A stretch of DNA of 64,000 nt from Zwartia hollandica (GCF_019923725.1 NZ_JAHXRI010000010.1:396636-460635), one strand, 5' to 3'; positions 7,883-16,629 are shown, counted from the stretch's first letter. The notes: generated from the letters alone by a model not told the origin. Numbers and translations: made by a program.

Positions 7883-9208
7883 CTACTTTCCGCGCATCGT
7901 TTCTGGCAACCACGTCGCAATTTCAGGCCAGATTGTCAGTAAAACAATCGCAATGACCATCAAAAATACATAGGGTACGGAACCGGACACCACCTCAGAA
8001 AATTTGGCGCCGCCAGATATTCCATGGATCGTGAAAAGATTTAACCCGACCGGAGGCGTAATCTGACCAAGCTCAATCAAAATAGTGATGATGACGCCCA
8101 ACCAAATCAAATCAAAGCCAAACACCTTGATCACTGGAAGCAGAACCGGTAGCGTCATGTAAATCATCGAAATGCCGTCTACAAAACAACCGAGAATGAT
8201 GTAGAGCACCACAAGAATGGCAAAGAACTCCCATTTGCTAAGCCCCAGCCCCACAATCCATTCACTGATCTCTCGACTCAGCCCGGAAAAAATCAACGCC
8301 ATCGACAGAATTTGAGCACCGATGATGATCATCGCCACCATACATGTGGTCTTCACGGTCGCCATCACCGAATCGCGAAATACTTCCCAATTCAATTTAC
8401 GGTACCCAGCTGCCAGCAGCATAGAGCCGGCAGCACCGACTGCCGACGCTTCAGTGGGAGTTGTTAAGCCAGAGTAGATGCCCCCTAGTACAACGACGAG
8501 TAACGACACAATCGGTACAACATCCCACAGCGCGCTCGATAAACTGCTCGAAGCGAGCTCCGACGACATCTTCTCTGCTTTTGCCATGTGAGGAGCGATG
8601 GACGGATCACGATAGACCTTCACCGCGATGTACAACATAAAAATCAAACTCAACATGAGTCCAGGAATGATTCCTGCGATAAACATCTTTCCCACGGATT
8701 CTTCAACCAACGCTGCATACAGCACCATGATGATCGAAGGCGGAATCAAGATTCCGAGCGTGCCACCTGCAGCCAACGAGCCGTAAATGGCAGAGTGCTG
8801 ATAGCCTGCTTTCTTGAGTTCTGGGATCGCCACTGTACCGACACTTGCTGCAGTAGCGACACTCGAGCCACTGACCGCAGAAAAAATCGCGCAGGCCACG
8901 ATATTGGCGTGCAATAGACCGCCCGGCAACCGGTGCGTCATTTTGACAATACCGGTGTAAAAGTTTTTACTCGAACCGCTACGCAGAATCACTTCACCCA
9001 TTAACAAAAACATGGGGATCGAAATTAAAATGTAGCTATTCGAATTGTTCCAGACGACGGAGCTTAGCCCGAGCAAGCCTAGCCAACCTTTCGTGACCAT
9101 GATCACTAAGATTCCGACGGCCGCCAAAGCAAATGCGGTCCACTGGCCGATAATAAAAAGAAAGCCTAGAGACAGAAACAATAGGGCGACAACCAATTCT
9201 GAATTCAT
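7883..9208 (-). CDS. TRAP transporter large permease, DctM family
   Basis: A very hydrophobic protein of 441 residues with about a dozen helices. Hallmarks of DctM are SGSSVATAASVGT, IPPSIIMVLYA and GLTTPTEASAVGA. It uses the sodium or proton gradient to import organic acids brought by the periplasmic receptor. The start is set at the ATG at 9208 (MNSELVVALLF), 8 nt after dctQ; a longer frame would add a cysteine-rich stretch inside dctQ that does not fit the family. Confidence 0.93.
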   Translation of the reverse strand: MNSELVVALLFLSLGFLFIIGQWTAFALAAVGILVIMVTKGWLGLLGLSSVVWNNSNSYILISIPMFLLMGEVILRSGSSKNFYTGIVKMTHRLPGGLLHANIVACAIFSAVSGSSVATAASVGTVAIPELKKAGYQHSAIYGSLAAGGTLGILIPPSIIMVLYAALVEESVGKMFIAGIIPGLMLSLIFMLYIAVKVYRDPSIAPHMAKAEKMSSELASSSLSSALWDVVPIVSLLVVVLGGIYSGLTTPTEASAVGAAGSMLLAAGYRKLNWEVFRDSVMATVKTTCMVAMIIIGAQILSMALIFSGLSREISEWIVGLGLSKWEFFAILVVLYIILGCFVDGISMIYMTLPVLLPVIKVFGFDLIWLGVIITILIELGQITPPVGLNLFTIHGISGGAKFSEVVSGSVPYVFLMVIAIVLLTIWPEIATWLPETMRGK

Positions 9209-9216
9209 AAGACCTA

Positions 9217-9690
9217 CTAAGGAAGATTTTTGAAGCGCGTCACAAGGAACATGACCAGCTGTACAACCAAGATGAGGCATCCAATTGTGACCACAAGCAT
9301 AGGTAGCCACTCAGGAGTTTCGACCACCGATACAGCGCGGATGTCTTGCTCAAACGCATACAGCGTGTGCATCGCCAGGAAATATGTCAACACTACAGCG
9401 AATATCAGCGAGGTCACCACAATGATCCACTGAGCCAAGTTTCGCGTCGCACCTTTAAGTTTGTCGTAGACAATTTCAACGCGAATAAAAGCACCTTCTT
9501 TCAGTGCGTAGCCCACACCTAGAAAGATGACAATCGCATTCAAATAGCCCGCAAATTCGTCCGCGACTTGGGTCGAGGCACCAAATTGGCGGGCGATCAC
9601 CTCAATGCAGACCAAGACTAAAATTAAAACTACCGCAGCGCCAGCAATATAGCCAGCTCCTTGCACGAGACGATTCGCTGCTTGCTTCAT
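9217..9690 (-). CDS. TRAP transporter small permease, DctQ family
   Basis: A four-helix membrane protein of 157 residues, with the family region VIARQFGAST-VADEFAGYLN and GYALKEGAFIRVEIVYD. It is the small membrane subunit that joins the receptor to DctM. The ATG at 9690 has GGAGGT 6 nt upstream, one of the best Shine-Dalgarno sites in the window, so the start is secure. Confidence 0.92.
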   Translation of the reverse strand: MKQAANRLVQGAGYIAGAAVVLILVLVCIEVIARQFGASTQVADEFAGYLNAIVIFLGVGYALKEGAFIRVEIVYDKLKGATRNLAQWIIVVTSLIFAVVLTYFLAMHTLYAFEQDIRAVSVVETPEWLPMLVVTIGCLILVVQLVMFLVTRFKNLP

Positions 9691-9770
9691 CGTGCACCTC
9701 CAAATGAGAATAACGGATGGATACCTGCGTAGCGTTGGACCCAAAGGCCCAACGCGCTGGTACTTAGATG

Positions 9771-10775
9771 CTATCGACCCAGTTTTTCGCGAATTTCTTT
9801 GAGCGCGGCTACGGCATTCGGTCCGTGCTGCTTAGCCCAAGCATCCCAAACTGGAATCATGCGTTTAGCCAAAGCATCTGTCTCTTCTTTGGTGGGGCGG
9901 TACACTTTAACGTTGTACTTCGTCCTTAACAGTTCGAGCGCCGCGGCATCGTCACTATTGTTCTCTCGTGTCATTTTTGGACCCCATTGTGCGGCGACCT
10001 TTTCTAGCGTCTCTCGTACTTTTGGATCAAGTTTGTTGTAGGCAGCCAAGTTGACGAAAACGTAATCCGGTCCACCCGCATTAACGTCCGCCATGTAAGC
10101 CCAGTTAATCCCGTCGTACCACTTAGCCCCAACGACGTTAAAGGCTGCCGTCATGAAGCCCTGCACGACTCCCCGCTCAACAGCAAGCGGCACTTCCGCC
10201 GTGGTCAGTGATACCGCTGAACCACCCAATACTTTAAGCATCTCACTTTGCTTGGCATCCGTTGTTCGTAATTTTTTCCCGGCCAACTGATCTGCCTTGG
10301 TGACCTGATCGCCACGACCAAAAATATTTTGTGGCGGCCAATCAAACGTGAACAACGCCTTTACACCTTGTTTTTTAAACTCGGGGTCGGCGTACTTGTG
10401 AATGATTGAACGTACCTTCTCAACATCGCCGCTATCACGCACCAAGAATGGCAGGTTTGCGATAGATGCCAGGGGCACCGCTCCTGAAATGAAGCCTGAA
10501 TAGCCTTGTCCGAGCTGAACTTGTCCTGTGCCAGTCGCGCGGACAATCTCTGTGGCTTTGAAGGGAAACTCACCAGCGGGACGAACCGTGATAACCAGCT
10601 GACCATTCGTTTGTTTTTTTACCTCTTCGGCGAAACCAATCAAACGAACAGCAATTGGGTGCGTAACGCCTACAAACGTGTACATATCCCACTTAACTTG
10701 CGCACTGGCACTTGCGGCAAGTACAAGCCCTGCAAACAATGCGCCGAAGCGACTTAATCGTTTTATGATTTTCAT
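9771..10775 (-). CDS. TRAP transporter substrate-binding protein, DctP family
   Basis: A periplasmic receptor of 334 residues with a signal peptide (MKIIKRLSRFGALFAGLVLAASASA region, cut before QVKW). The conserved LAGKKLRTTDAK and ERGVVQGFMTA segments and the WYDGINWAYMAD stretch are typical of DctP. It is the first gene of dctP-dctQ-dctM and is divergent from the isomerase/decarboxylase-like gene at 10879, so importer and enzyme probably share control from the 103-bp gap. Ligand is likely a small carboxylate. Confidence 0.92.
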   Translation of the reverse strand: MKIIKRLSRFGALFAGLVLAASASAQVKWDMYTFVGVTHPIAVRLIGFAEEVKKQTNGQLVITVRPAGEFPFKATEIVRATGTGQVQLGQGYSGFISGAVPLASIANLPFLVRDSGDVEKVRSIIHKYADPEFKKQGVKALFTFDWPPQNIFGRGDQVTKADQLAGKKLRTTDAKQSEMLKVLGGSAVSLTTAEVPLAVERGVVQGFMTAAFNVVGAKWYDGINWAYMADVNAGGPDYVFVNLAAYNKLDPKVRETLEKVAAQWGPKMTRENNSDDAAALELLRTKYNVKVYRPTKEETDALAKRMIPVWDAWAKQHGPNAVAALKEIREKLGR

Positions 10776-10878
10776 ATTGTCTCCAAGTTATTTTTAATAA
10801 TTTCTAATATGGTTTTTCTTGCGATCGAAAGTAGCTGAAGGTTGATATAGTGTCAAGATAGTTTAAGGAGAAGACAAC

Positions 10879-11634
10879 ATGCGTGATTACTTAGCCTGGA
10901 GAATGGCGTTTGGGGTGACGACACCCTCGACAAACACCGTCGTACAACCAGAATACGATGACATGCGTCCAGCTGGCGTTACGAATCACTTAGGAAGAAT
11001 GGTGATTCCCGATATGGCGATTACCTGCACCGAAGACTTTGACAAATCTATTGCGTTGATTGATGCCGCGCTTGAAGAGGCGGTAGATCAGGTGATGGAC
11101 TGCAAACCAAACGCCTTTGCGTTGGGCATTTCCGCTCTCTCAATTTGGGGAGGCACGTCGGATTGGGGTGACGAACTTAAAGCAAGAATACGTAAAGTAG
11201 CTGGCTGGGATATTCCGGTTGCGATCGCTAGCGAGGCGGTCGTAGCTGCGCTCAAGGCGCACGGGATCAAACGCAATGTTGCAGTGATGGAGCCCTATTA
11301 CCCATCTATCGAGCCCCGCATGCAAGGCGTACTTAACCCTCATGGCTACGAGGTATTGCGTTTTAACCATATGCGGGGCAAAAGTCCGGCCTCCTACTCG
11401 ATACTCACCGCTGAGGACATGATCAAAGCCATCAAATCAATTGACGGTGATGACGTCGAGGCGATTATTCAGTTTGGCGCAAATCTTCCTATGGCTAGGC
11501 TCGCCGACGAGGCTGAGCGCTGGCTCGGCAAACCCGTCATTAGCGTCAACGTTGCGACCTACTGGCACGCCTTGAGGATGAATGGCATCAACGACAAAAT
11601 GTACGGCTTTACCAAGCTGATGTCTCAGTTTTGA
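10879..11634 (+). CDS. Maleate isomerase / arylmalonate decarboxylase-like protein (Asp/Glu racemase superfamily) without the catalytic cysteines
   Basis: A 251-residue protein with the family N-terminus GVTTPSTNTVVQPEYD, where the Asn of PSTNT is a known ligand-binding residue, and the C-terminal GKPVISVNVATYWHALR. In maleate isomerase two cysteines do the chemistry, in arylmalonate decarboxylase one. Here the first site reads ALGISALSI (Gly83 at the Cys position) and the second QFGANLPMA, with no Cys. The only cysteines, C50 and C75, lie elsewhere. The fold is clear but the reaction is not. AAGGAG lies 9 nt before the ATG. It sits opposite the TRAP importer. Confidence 0.75.
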   Translation: MRDYLAWRMAFGVTTPSTNTVVQPEYDDMRPAGVTNHLGRMVIPDMAITCTEDFDKSIALIDAALEEAVDQVMDCKPNAFALGISALSIWGGTSDWGDELKARIRKVAGWDIPVAIASEAVVAALKAHGIKRNVAVMEPYYPSIEPRMQGVLNPHGYEVLRFNHMRGKSPASYSILTAEDMIKAIKSIDGDDVEAIIQFGANLPMARLADEAERWLGKPVISVNVATYWHALRMNGINDKMYGFTKLMSQF

Positions 11635-11720
11635 CCTCGTACATTCTCATGCCCGATATTCTAGAATAGCTCCAAACAAAGGGAAAACCCTAGGCCCTCG
11701 TTGTATCATTAAAAGATAAC

Positions 11721-11734
11721 CTGATTCACATCAA
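11721..11734. promoter_or_regulatory. FNR-like box upstream of moaA
   Basis: CTGAT-TCAC-ATCAA matches the FNR consensus at nine of ten positions. It is about 87 bp upstream of the moaA ATG. FNR-type control of cofactor genes fits anaerobic use of molybdoenzymes. A possible -10 (TACAGT) lies at 11766-11771. Confidence 0.5.
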
Positions 11735-11814
11735 GGACGCTGTGCCCAAATCCAAAAAATGCGGGTACAGTAGTCCTTCAGCAACTGGACTGCACGGCCT
11801 TAGTCGGACCCCAT

Positions 11815-12807
11815 ATGAATCACGCCTCGCCACCTCTTATTGATCGCTTCGGTAGAAGTATCGAGTATGTGCGCCTGTCCGTGACGGATCGCTGCGACAT
11901 GAAGTGCACCTACTGCTTACCCAAAAGTTTTAAAGGCTACCAAGAACCTAAGGACTGGCTCACGTTCGATGAGATCGAGCGCGTGATTGGTGCTTTTGGC
12001 CGACTCGGTACCTCGCGTGTACGTCTGACAGGCGGTGAACCGCTTTTGCGTCGGAATCTGCCTGAGCTAGCTGCGCGTATCAGCGCATTGCCAGGAATTA
12101 AAGATCTATCATTGTCGACCAATGGCACTCAACTACCTAAGCACGCACAAGCCTTGCGGGCAGCCGGTGTCACTCGTTTAAATATAAGCCTAGACAGCCT
12201 AGACCGAGAATGCGTTACGCAAATCACCGGCCGTGATTCGATCGATGATGTCATGGCAGGTCTGGATGCTGCGCAGGAAGCGGGCTTTTCGCCTATCAAA
12301 CTCAATATGGTGGTGATGCCGGGCGTCAACGAGCATGAAGTTGAAGCCATGACTGAGTTTTGTATCAATCGTGGGTTTATCTTGCGAATGATCGAAACGA
12401 TGCCGATGGGCAGCACAGGACTAGCCTCGGCTTACGCACCACTTGGTCCAATCGTCGACCGTTTGCGTGCGCGCTTTGACTTGATTCCTGAAATCAAGCA
12501 AATGGGCGGTGGCCCTGCTCGCTATTGGCGCACCAAGGATGGTCGAGGCCAAATTGGCGTTATCACTCCCATTAGCCAACACTTTTGCGAAACCTGTAAT
12601 CGCGTGCGCATGGCAGTCGATGGCACGATCTATTTGTGCTTGGGCCAGGAAGAAAAGGTCGAACTGCGCCCCCTGTTACGTAGCGGTATCAGCGACGCCG
12701 AGCTTGAGCAAACATTGCGCGACGCCATTGAACTCAAGCCAGAAAAGCACGAGTTCCGTGAAGCACCGACTAAAATCATTCGGTTCATGTCGCAAACTGG
12801 CGGCTAA
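11815..12807 (+). CDS. moaA: GTP 3',8-cyclase MoaA
   Basis: First step of molybdenum cofactor synthesis, converting GTP to 3',8-cyclo-7,8-dihydro-GTP by radical SAM chemistry. The N-terminal cluster ligands are C27-x3-C31-x2-C34 (CDMKCTYC) and the C-terminal cluster ligands C258, C261 and C275 (FCETCNR...YLC). The protein ends in TGG, the essential double-glycine tail of MoaA. Length (330) is normal. It begins a run of six Moco genes on the + strand. Confidence 0.97.
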   Translation: MNHASPPLIDRFGRSIEYVRLSVTDRCDMKCTYCLPKSFKGYQEPKDWLTFDEIERVIGAFGRLGTSRVRLTGGEPLLRRNLPELAARISALPGIKDLSLSTNGTQLPKHAQALRAAGVTRLNISLDSLDRECVTQITGRDSIDDVMAGLDAAQEAGFSPIKLNMVVMPGVNEHEVEAMTEFCINRGFILRMIETMPMGSTGLASAYAPLGPIVDRLRARFDLIPEIKQMGGGPARYWRTKDGRGQIGVITPISQHFCETCNRVRMAVDGTIYLCLGQEEKVELRPLLRSGISDAELEQTLRDAIELKPEKHEFREAPTKIIRFMSQTGG

Positions 12808-12882
12808 ACACCGCGCAGTACACCCCGTTCTCATCAAAAATTTTCTGTACGCGCCGGTTCGATAAATCGGTGCGTCTTATGT

Positions 12883-14106
12883 ATGAAACCCAGAGCCAAT
12901 CTACTTAATTTTGAGCAAGCCCGCGAACAGCTTCTAAATAGCGCTGTTGGCTTGACCACCACACAAAAACTGTCCATCCTGCAAGCACAAGGTCGCGTGC
13001 TTGCTCGGACAGTGGTGTCGCCCATCAATGTCCCGGGCTTCGATAACTCGGCGATGGACGGCTACGCACTGAGCGTCACACAAATTCACGCTCCAGCTGA
13101 AACTTTCGCTGTCGTGCAACGTATCGCGGCGGGCCAAACCGGCGCAGCCCTTGCCCCGAACACTGCAGCACGAATTTTTACGGGTGCCCCCGTGCCTGAG
13201 GGCGCAAACGTCGTGGTGCCACAAGAGAATACCCAAGAAGACAACGGGGTATTGCGTTTGACCCAACCCATTCAACTCGGCCAACACATTCGACGCAAAG
13301 GCGAAGACATTGCAGAACAAGGCCTCGTTCTGCCCGCCGGGCAACGACTTGGAGCCCAGCACCTTGCGATGCTTGCCTCGATTGGCGTGGCCCAGGTGGA
13401 AGTGTTTACCGCTCTAAAAGTTGGCGTGTTTTTTACTGGAGATGAACTGACGGAACCGGGACAGGCGTTGGCACCCGGAGCCATATACAACAGCAATCGC
13501 TACGCGATCAACGGACTACTGAAGCAATTAGGTTGCACAGTCAACGACTACGGCATCGTGCGCGACTCAGCTCAAGCCACGCGGGACGCTCTCTCAAAAG
13601 CAGCCGCGGAGAACGACGTGATCATCACCTGCGGCGGCGTCTCAGTAGGCGAAGAAGATCACGTCAAAGGCGCCGTGCAGGCGCTTGGCGCACTAGATCT
13701 TTGGCAAATCTCCATGAAACCGGGCAAGCCGCTTGCCTATGGCCGCGTCAACCAAGCGGATTTCATTGGTCTACCAGGCAATCCCGTCAGCTCTTTTGTG
13801 ACGTTTCTACTCATGGCTCGACCCTTTTTACTCAAACGGATGGGCGTCGCGGACACCAGTCTGCGATATTTGACTGCGACCTCGGGGTTCAGCTGGCCGC
13901 GTCCGGACAAGCGTCGCGAGTTTTTGCGCGTGAAGATTGGCAGTGACGCAACGGGCCAACCTGTACTGGATCTATGGCCCAATCAAGGCTCTGGGGTGAT
14001 GAGCAGCCTATCCTGGGCGGACGGCTTGGTTGACCTTGCACCAGAAACCACCATCGCACCGGGTGACAAACTGCGGTATCTTTCGTTATCCGAACTTCTT
14101 TACTAA
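12883..14106 (+). CDS. moeA: Molybdopterin molybdenumtransferase MoeA
   Basis: Inserts molybdate into adenylylated molybdopterin. The 407-residue protein has FDNSAMDGYA (about 48-57), the FTGDELTEPG segment, GGVSVGEEDHVK, MKPGKPLAYG and GLPGNPVSSF in the usual order, ending with the small C-terminal domain IV. It starts 75 bp after moaA and is 9 bp from moaD, so it is inside the same cluster. Confidence 0.96.
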   Translation: MKPRANLLNFEQAREQLLNSAVGLTTTQKLSILQAQGRVLARTVVSPINVPGFDNSAMDGYALSVTQIHAPAETFAVVQRIAAGQTGAALAPNTAARIFTGAPVPEGANVVVPQENTQEDNGVLRLTQPIQLGQHIRRKGEDIAEQGLVLPAGQRLGAQHLAMLASIGVAQVEVFTALKVGVFFTGDELTEPGQALAPGAIYNSNRYAINGLLKQLGCTVNDYGIVRDSAQATRDALSKAAAENDVIITCGGVSVGEEDHVKGAVQALGALDLWQISMKPGKPLAYGRVNQADFIGLPGNPVSSFVTFLLMARPFLLKRMGVADTSLRYLTATSGFSWPRPDKRREFLRVKIGSDATGQPVLDLWPNQGSGVMSSLSWADGLVDLAPETTIAPGDKLRYLSLSELLY

Positions 14107-14115
14107 GCACTGGCT

Positions 14116-14373
14116 ATGAACCTACAGCTTCTGTACTTTGCACAGCTTCGCGAAAAGTTTGGCCGAGCCCAAGAGACCATAGAGGCACCCGCATCGGTCC
14201 ATACTGTTGCCGACCTCATCGCGCACCTCGCTAGCCGAGGCGGTATCTGGCAAGAGACTTTTTCTGGCGGGCAAGCGTTCAGGGTAGCGATCAACCAAGA
14301 CATCGTTGAACTGACCACCACGCTAAGCGATGGCGCTGAAGTTGCCATCTTCAGACCCGTCACAGGTGGGTAG
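14116..14373 (+). CDS. moaD: Molybdopterin synthase sulfur-carrier subunit MoaD
   Basis: An 85-residue ubiquitin-like protein ending in VTGG; the terminal glycine becomes a thiocarboxylate that donates sulfur to cyclic pyranopterin phosphate. It starts LQLLYFAQLRE, typical of MoaD. Its stop codon touches the ATG of moaE, its partner, with no gap. Confidence 0.95.
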   Translation: MNLQLLYFAQLREKFGRAQETIEAPASVHTVADLIAHLASRGGIWQETFSGGQAFRVAINQDIVELTTTLSDGAEVAIFRPVTGG

Positions 14374-14835
14374 ATGAGCGCTCGCCTTTCCGTTTCTGTG
14401 CAGGAAGCTGATTTCGACTTTAAGCACGAGCATGCGCTACTCGTATCAGACGATAAGGGGGTGGGCGCGGTAGTTGCCTTTATAGGGTTGGTCCGCGATT
14501 TAAATCTGGCGGACGATGTTGTGGCCCTTGAGCTTGAGCACTACCCCGGTATGACTGAAAAGTCTTTATTGCGTATTGCTGAACAAGCCGCACAACGCTG
14601 GTCGCTTCAAGCGGCTCGCATTGTGCACCGTATCGGCAAAATGTATCCCGGCGATCAGATTGTCATGGTGCTGACAGCGAGCGCGCATCGTGGCGACGCG
14701 TACGAAGCGAATCAGTTCATGATGGATTACCTCAAAACAGAGGCGCCCTTCTGGAAGAAAGAATGGACGCCCGAAGGGCCGCGCTGGATCGAAGCGCGTG
14801 ACAGTGACGACCACGCAGCCGCAAAATGGAAGTAG
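14374..14835 (+). CDS. moaE: Molybdopterin synthase catalytic subunit MoaE
   Basis: The large subunit of molybdopterin synthase (MoaD2-MoaE2). It has GAVVAFIGLVRD, LELEHYPGMTEKS, RIVHRIGKMYPGDQIVMV, ASAHRGDAYEAN and the Lys-rich active segment YLKTEAPFWKKEW. Length 153 is normal. It directly follows moaD and overlaps mobA by 10 nt if the mobA start at 14826 is used. Confidence 0.96.
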   Translation: MSARLSVSVQEADFDFKHEHALLVSDDKGVGAVVAFIGLVRDLNLADDVVALELEHYPGMTEKSLLRIAEQAAQRWSLQAARIVHRIGKMYPGDQIVMVLTASAHRGDAYEANQFMMDYLKTEAPFWKKEWTPEGPRWIEARDSDDHAAAKWK

Positions 14836-15458
14836 TGACTTCAAGCACCTCTGCCAGTAACCTAGCGCCCGTGATGTACGACGCGCTGATACTGGCTGGT
14901 GGTCGAGGTACACGCTTAGCGGGACGAGACAAAGGCTGGATCATGTGGGATGGCCTGCCACTGATAGAGCACACCCTGGCCCGACTTAAAACGCAAACAC
15001 TCGCTCCGACACGTATCTTAATCAGCGCGAATCGCAACATCGATGCCTACCAGCAAACTGGTCATGTTGTGGTGACTGACGAACGCCCAGACTTTATGGG
15101 GCCATTGGCCGGGGTCGAAGCAGGTCTGATGCGGTGCAAAAAAAATCCCTTACTAGTCGTGCCCTGCGATACCCCCTTACTGCCAGAAAATTTGTTTGAA
15201 CGCCTGTCGCAGGCCTTGAGCGAACACCCCGACAGCCCTGCTGCGTTCGCGACCACGAGCGACGGGCCACAACCGTTGTGTTGTTTATTGCGACCATCGA
15301 TCGCTGGCAGTCTTGGTAAATATCTGGATGTCGGCCACGGATCGGTCTTGCGCTGGCTCGAACAGTCTAAGGCTCAGGGCGTTGAATTTAACGACACGCG
15401 AGCTTTTAGTAACTTTAATAATCTTGAAATGTTTGACACTCCACGGAACCCCGCATGA
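14826..15458 (+). CDS. mobA: Molybdenum cofactor guanylyltransferase MobA
   Basis: Adds GMP to Mo-molybdopterin to form the bis-MGD cofactor of the DMSO-reductase family. The nucleotidyltransferase signature [17 protein letters not shown] is complete, followed by [16 protein letters not shown] and VVPCDTPLL. Two starts are possible: ATG 14826, overlapping moaE, or ATG 14874 ([10 protein letters not shown]), which gives a more standard N-terminus. Neither has a strong ribosome-binding site. It overlaps moaC by 4 nt (ATGA). Confidence 0.93.
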   Translation: MEVVTSSTSASNLAPVMYDALILAGGRGTRLAGRDKGWIMWDGLPLIEHTLARLKTQTLAPTRILISANRNIDAYQQTGHVVVTDERPDFMGPLAGVEAGLMRCKKNPLLVVPCDTPLLPENLFERLSQALSEHPDSPAAFATTSDGPQPLCCLLRPSIAGSLGKYLDVGHGSVLRWLEQSKAQGVEFNDTRAFSNFNNLEMFDTPRNPA

Positions 15459-15937
15459 GCGATCACTTGACACACTTTGATGCGAGCGGCCAAGCACACA
15501 TGGTCGACGTCTCTGCAAAAGCGGAAACGCACCGCCGCGCAATCGCCCAAGGCCGGATTACCATGCAAGCCGCAACGTTTAAGAAGCTCTCTGAGGGCAC
15601 TGCGGCAAAAGGCGACGTTTTGGGTATCGCACGCTTAGCCGGCATCATGGCCGCAAAGCAGACCGGAGCGCTCATCCCGCTCTGTCATCCAATTCCCTTG
15701 ACGCGTGTGACAGTTGAATTTGCGACCGATCCAACGACACACAGCGTGGCCTGCACTGCCACCTCAGAAACAGTCGGTCGCACCGGCGTCGAAATGGAAG
15801 CGCTGACCGCCACGAGCGTAGCGCTACTGACCATCTATGACATGTTGAAAGCGATTGACCGTGGCATGGTGATGGACGGCATCAAGCTTATTGAGAAGCA
15901 TGGCGGCAAAAGCGGTAGCTGGGTGGCGGGGAAGTAG
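15455..15937 (+). CDS. moaC: Cyclic pyranopterin monophosphate synthase MoaC
   Basis: Second Moco step, acting on the MoaA product. Family segments in order: [59 protein letters not shown]-type core and the C-terminal [17 protein letters not shown] with the catalytic Lys. Length 160 is normal. It is the last Moco gene; a diverged copy of its last 26 codons lies at 17149-17229 inside the peptide array. Confidence 0.97.
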   Translation: MSDHLTHFDASGQAHMVDVSAKAETHRRAIAQGRITMQAATFKKLSEGTAAKGDVLGIARLAGIMAAKQTGALIPLCHPIPLTRVTVEFATDPTTHSVACTATSETVGRTGVEMEALTATSVALLTIYDMLKAIDRGMVMDGIKLIEKHGGKSGSWVAGK

Positions 15938-16189
15938 CCACTAACTTCCGGGCTTTAAATCTACTGCTGCACAAGGTATAAAAACGCTCTTGTCCTAATT
16001 CTGTCCCACTGATGGTCCGGGCATCTAGGTTTTACGGATGAGTGGCGTAGCCTGCTCTCGCAGTTACACGCAAATAATGGAAGTGCTGCTTGACACCAAT
16101 TAAACGTTGCATATACAACGTTCATGCATTTCTTAAAATGGCTTTAACTGGTGTTAGCTCCTGCTACGCCGGTAACCTACTTGGGTACT
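15938..16189 (+). other. Intergenic with promoter, inverted repeat and decayed end of a peptide cassette
   Basis: This stretch holds no convincing gene. It has TTGACA (16090-16095), 16 bp, then TATACA (16112-16117), overlapped by an inverted repeat AACGTTG-6-CAACGTT (16103-16122). The bases TGTTAGCTCCTGCT at 16152-16165 are identical to those at the end of the second peptide gene (17015-17028) and run into the same kind of terminator. It is best read as the remnant (copy 0) of a cassette whose coding part has decayed. Confidence 0.55.
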
Positions 16190-16212
16190 AGCCACCTTCG
16201 GGTGGCTTTTTA
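16190..16212 (+). terminator. Terminator of remnant cassette 0
   Basis: AGCCACC-TTCG-GGTGGCT followed by TTTT: a 7-bp stem with a UUCG tetraloop and a U tract. The same hairpin ends cassettes 1 and 2. Confidence 0.9.
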
Positions 16213-16324
16213 ACGCCCGAGCAGAATCGTTTGAGCAAAATACATTGCATAGGTCGGCACAGCGACGCCGTCGATTTATAGGGGTGGGGGTACGGTGGGG
16301 TGTCGTAGCGCACAAATCATGCAA

Positions 16325-16361
16325 TTATTTGTTGACAACAGTCAAATAACGAAGCTACAAA
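16325..16361 (+). promoter_or_regulatory. Promoter of peptide gene 1
   Basis: TTGACA (16332-16337), 18 bp, TACAAA (16356-16361). An inverted repeat TTATTTG...CAAATAA (16325-16349) overlaps the -35; its right arm is altered in copy 2. The predicted 5' untranslated region is about 93 nt and holds a hairpin ACCCAC-6-GTGGGT at 16423-16440. Confidence 0.6.
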
Positions 16362-16460
16362 GGTAATGCATTGTCAAAATACACAAAGTGTCATTATTTG
16401 ATATTGTTAGCTTGAAATACATACCCACTTAGGCGTGGGTTCTCAACCTTGGAGTCTGAT

Positions 16461-16577
16461 ATGAACGTTGAACTTGAAGAAGTTGTACAGGATGTCTCTG
16501 ATGACGCACTGGAACTGGCTGCCGGTGGTGCGCAGGGAGGGAAGTACAGTGTTGCTTGGAACTACTACTGTGGGTAA
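16461..16577 (+). CDS. Small leader-type peptide 1 (RiPP/bacteriocin-like precursor)
   Basis: A 38-codon gene with GGAG 6 nt before the ATG. Residues 1-23 read MNVELEEVV, an acidic stretch and VSDDALELAAGG; this matches the end of double-glycine leaders such as those of Nif11-type and other peptidase-C39-processed precursors. The remaining 15 residues (AQGGKYSVAWNYYCG) would be the core, with a W-x-Y-x-C motif. It has its own promoter and the terminator at 16630. I do not recognise the family by name; no modifying enzyme or exporter is next to it. Real translation is supported by the conserved reading frame between cassettes. Confidence 0.72.
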   Translation: MNVELEEVVQDVSDDALELAAGGAQGGKYSVAWNYYCG

Positions 16578-16629
16578 CCCTTCAAGTGTTAACTATTGTT
16601 AACTGATAACCCATGCCCACTTGGGTACT

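Larger units (their letters stand above)
16179..16537 (+). repeat. Tandem cassette repeat, copy 1
   Basis: The unit runs from the terminator region through promoter, 5' untranslated region and the first half of a small peptide gene. From 16179 to the ATG (282 bp) it differs from copy 2 (16619 onward) at seven positions by eye with no gaps, and the offset is exactly 440 bp. Similarity stays clear through the leader codons and is lost in the core codons. Confidence 0.93.

Noticed and set aside
7883-9310. Longer start for the DctM gene at 9310 with a Cys/His-rich N-terminus (ACGHNWMPHLGC)
   Set aside because: It would lie within dctQ in another frame; the ATG at 9208 gives the family start.
11635-11814. 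Moco riboswitch upstream of moaA
   Set aside because: The 180-bp region is short and I could not find the paired segments of the Moco RNA motif by eye; an FNR-like box explains control better. A covariance search would settle it.
16138-16191. A 17-codon + strand frame (MALTGVSSCYAGN...) in the remnant cassette
   Set aside because: No ribosome-binding site, its stop lies at the terminator stem, and the frame differs from that of the cassette peptides.
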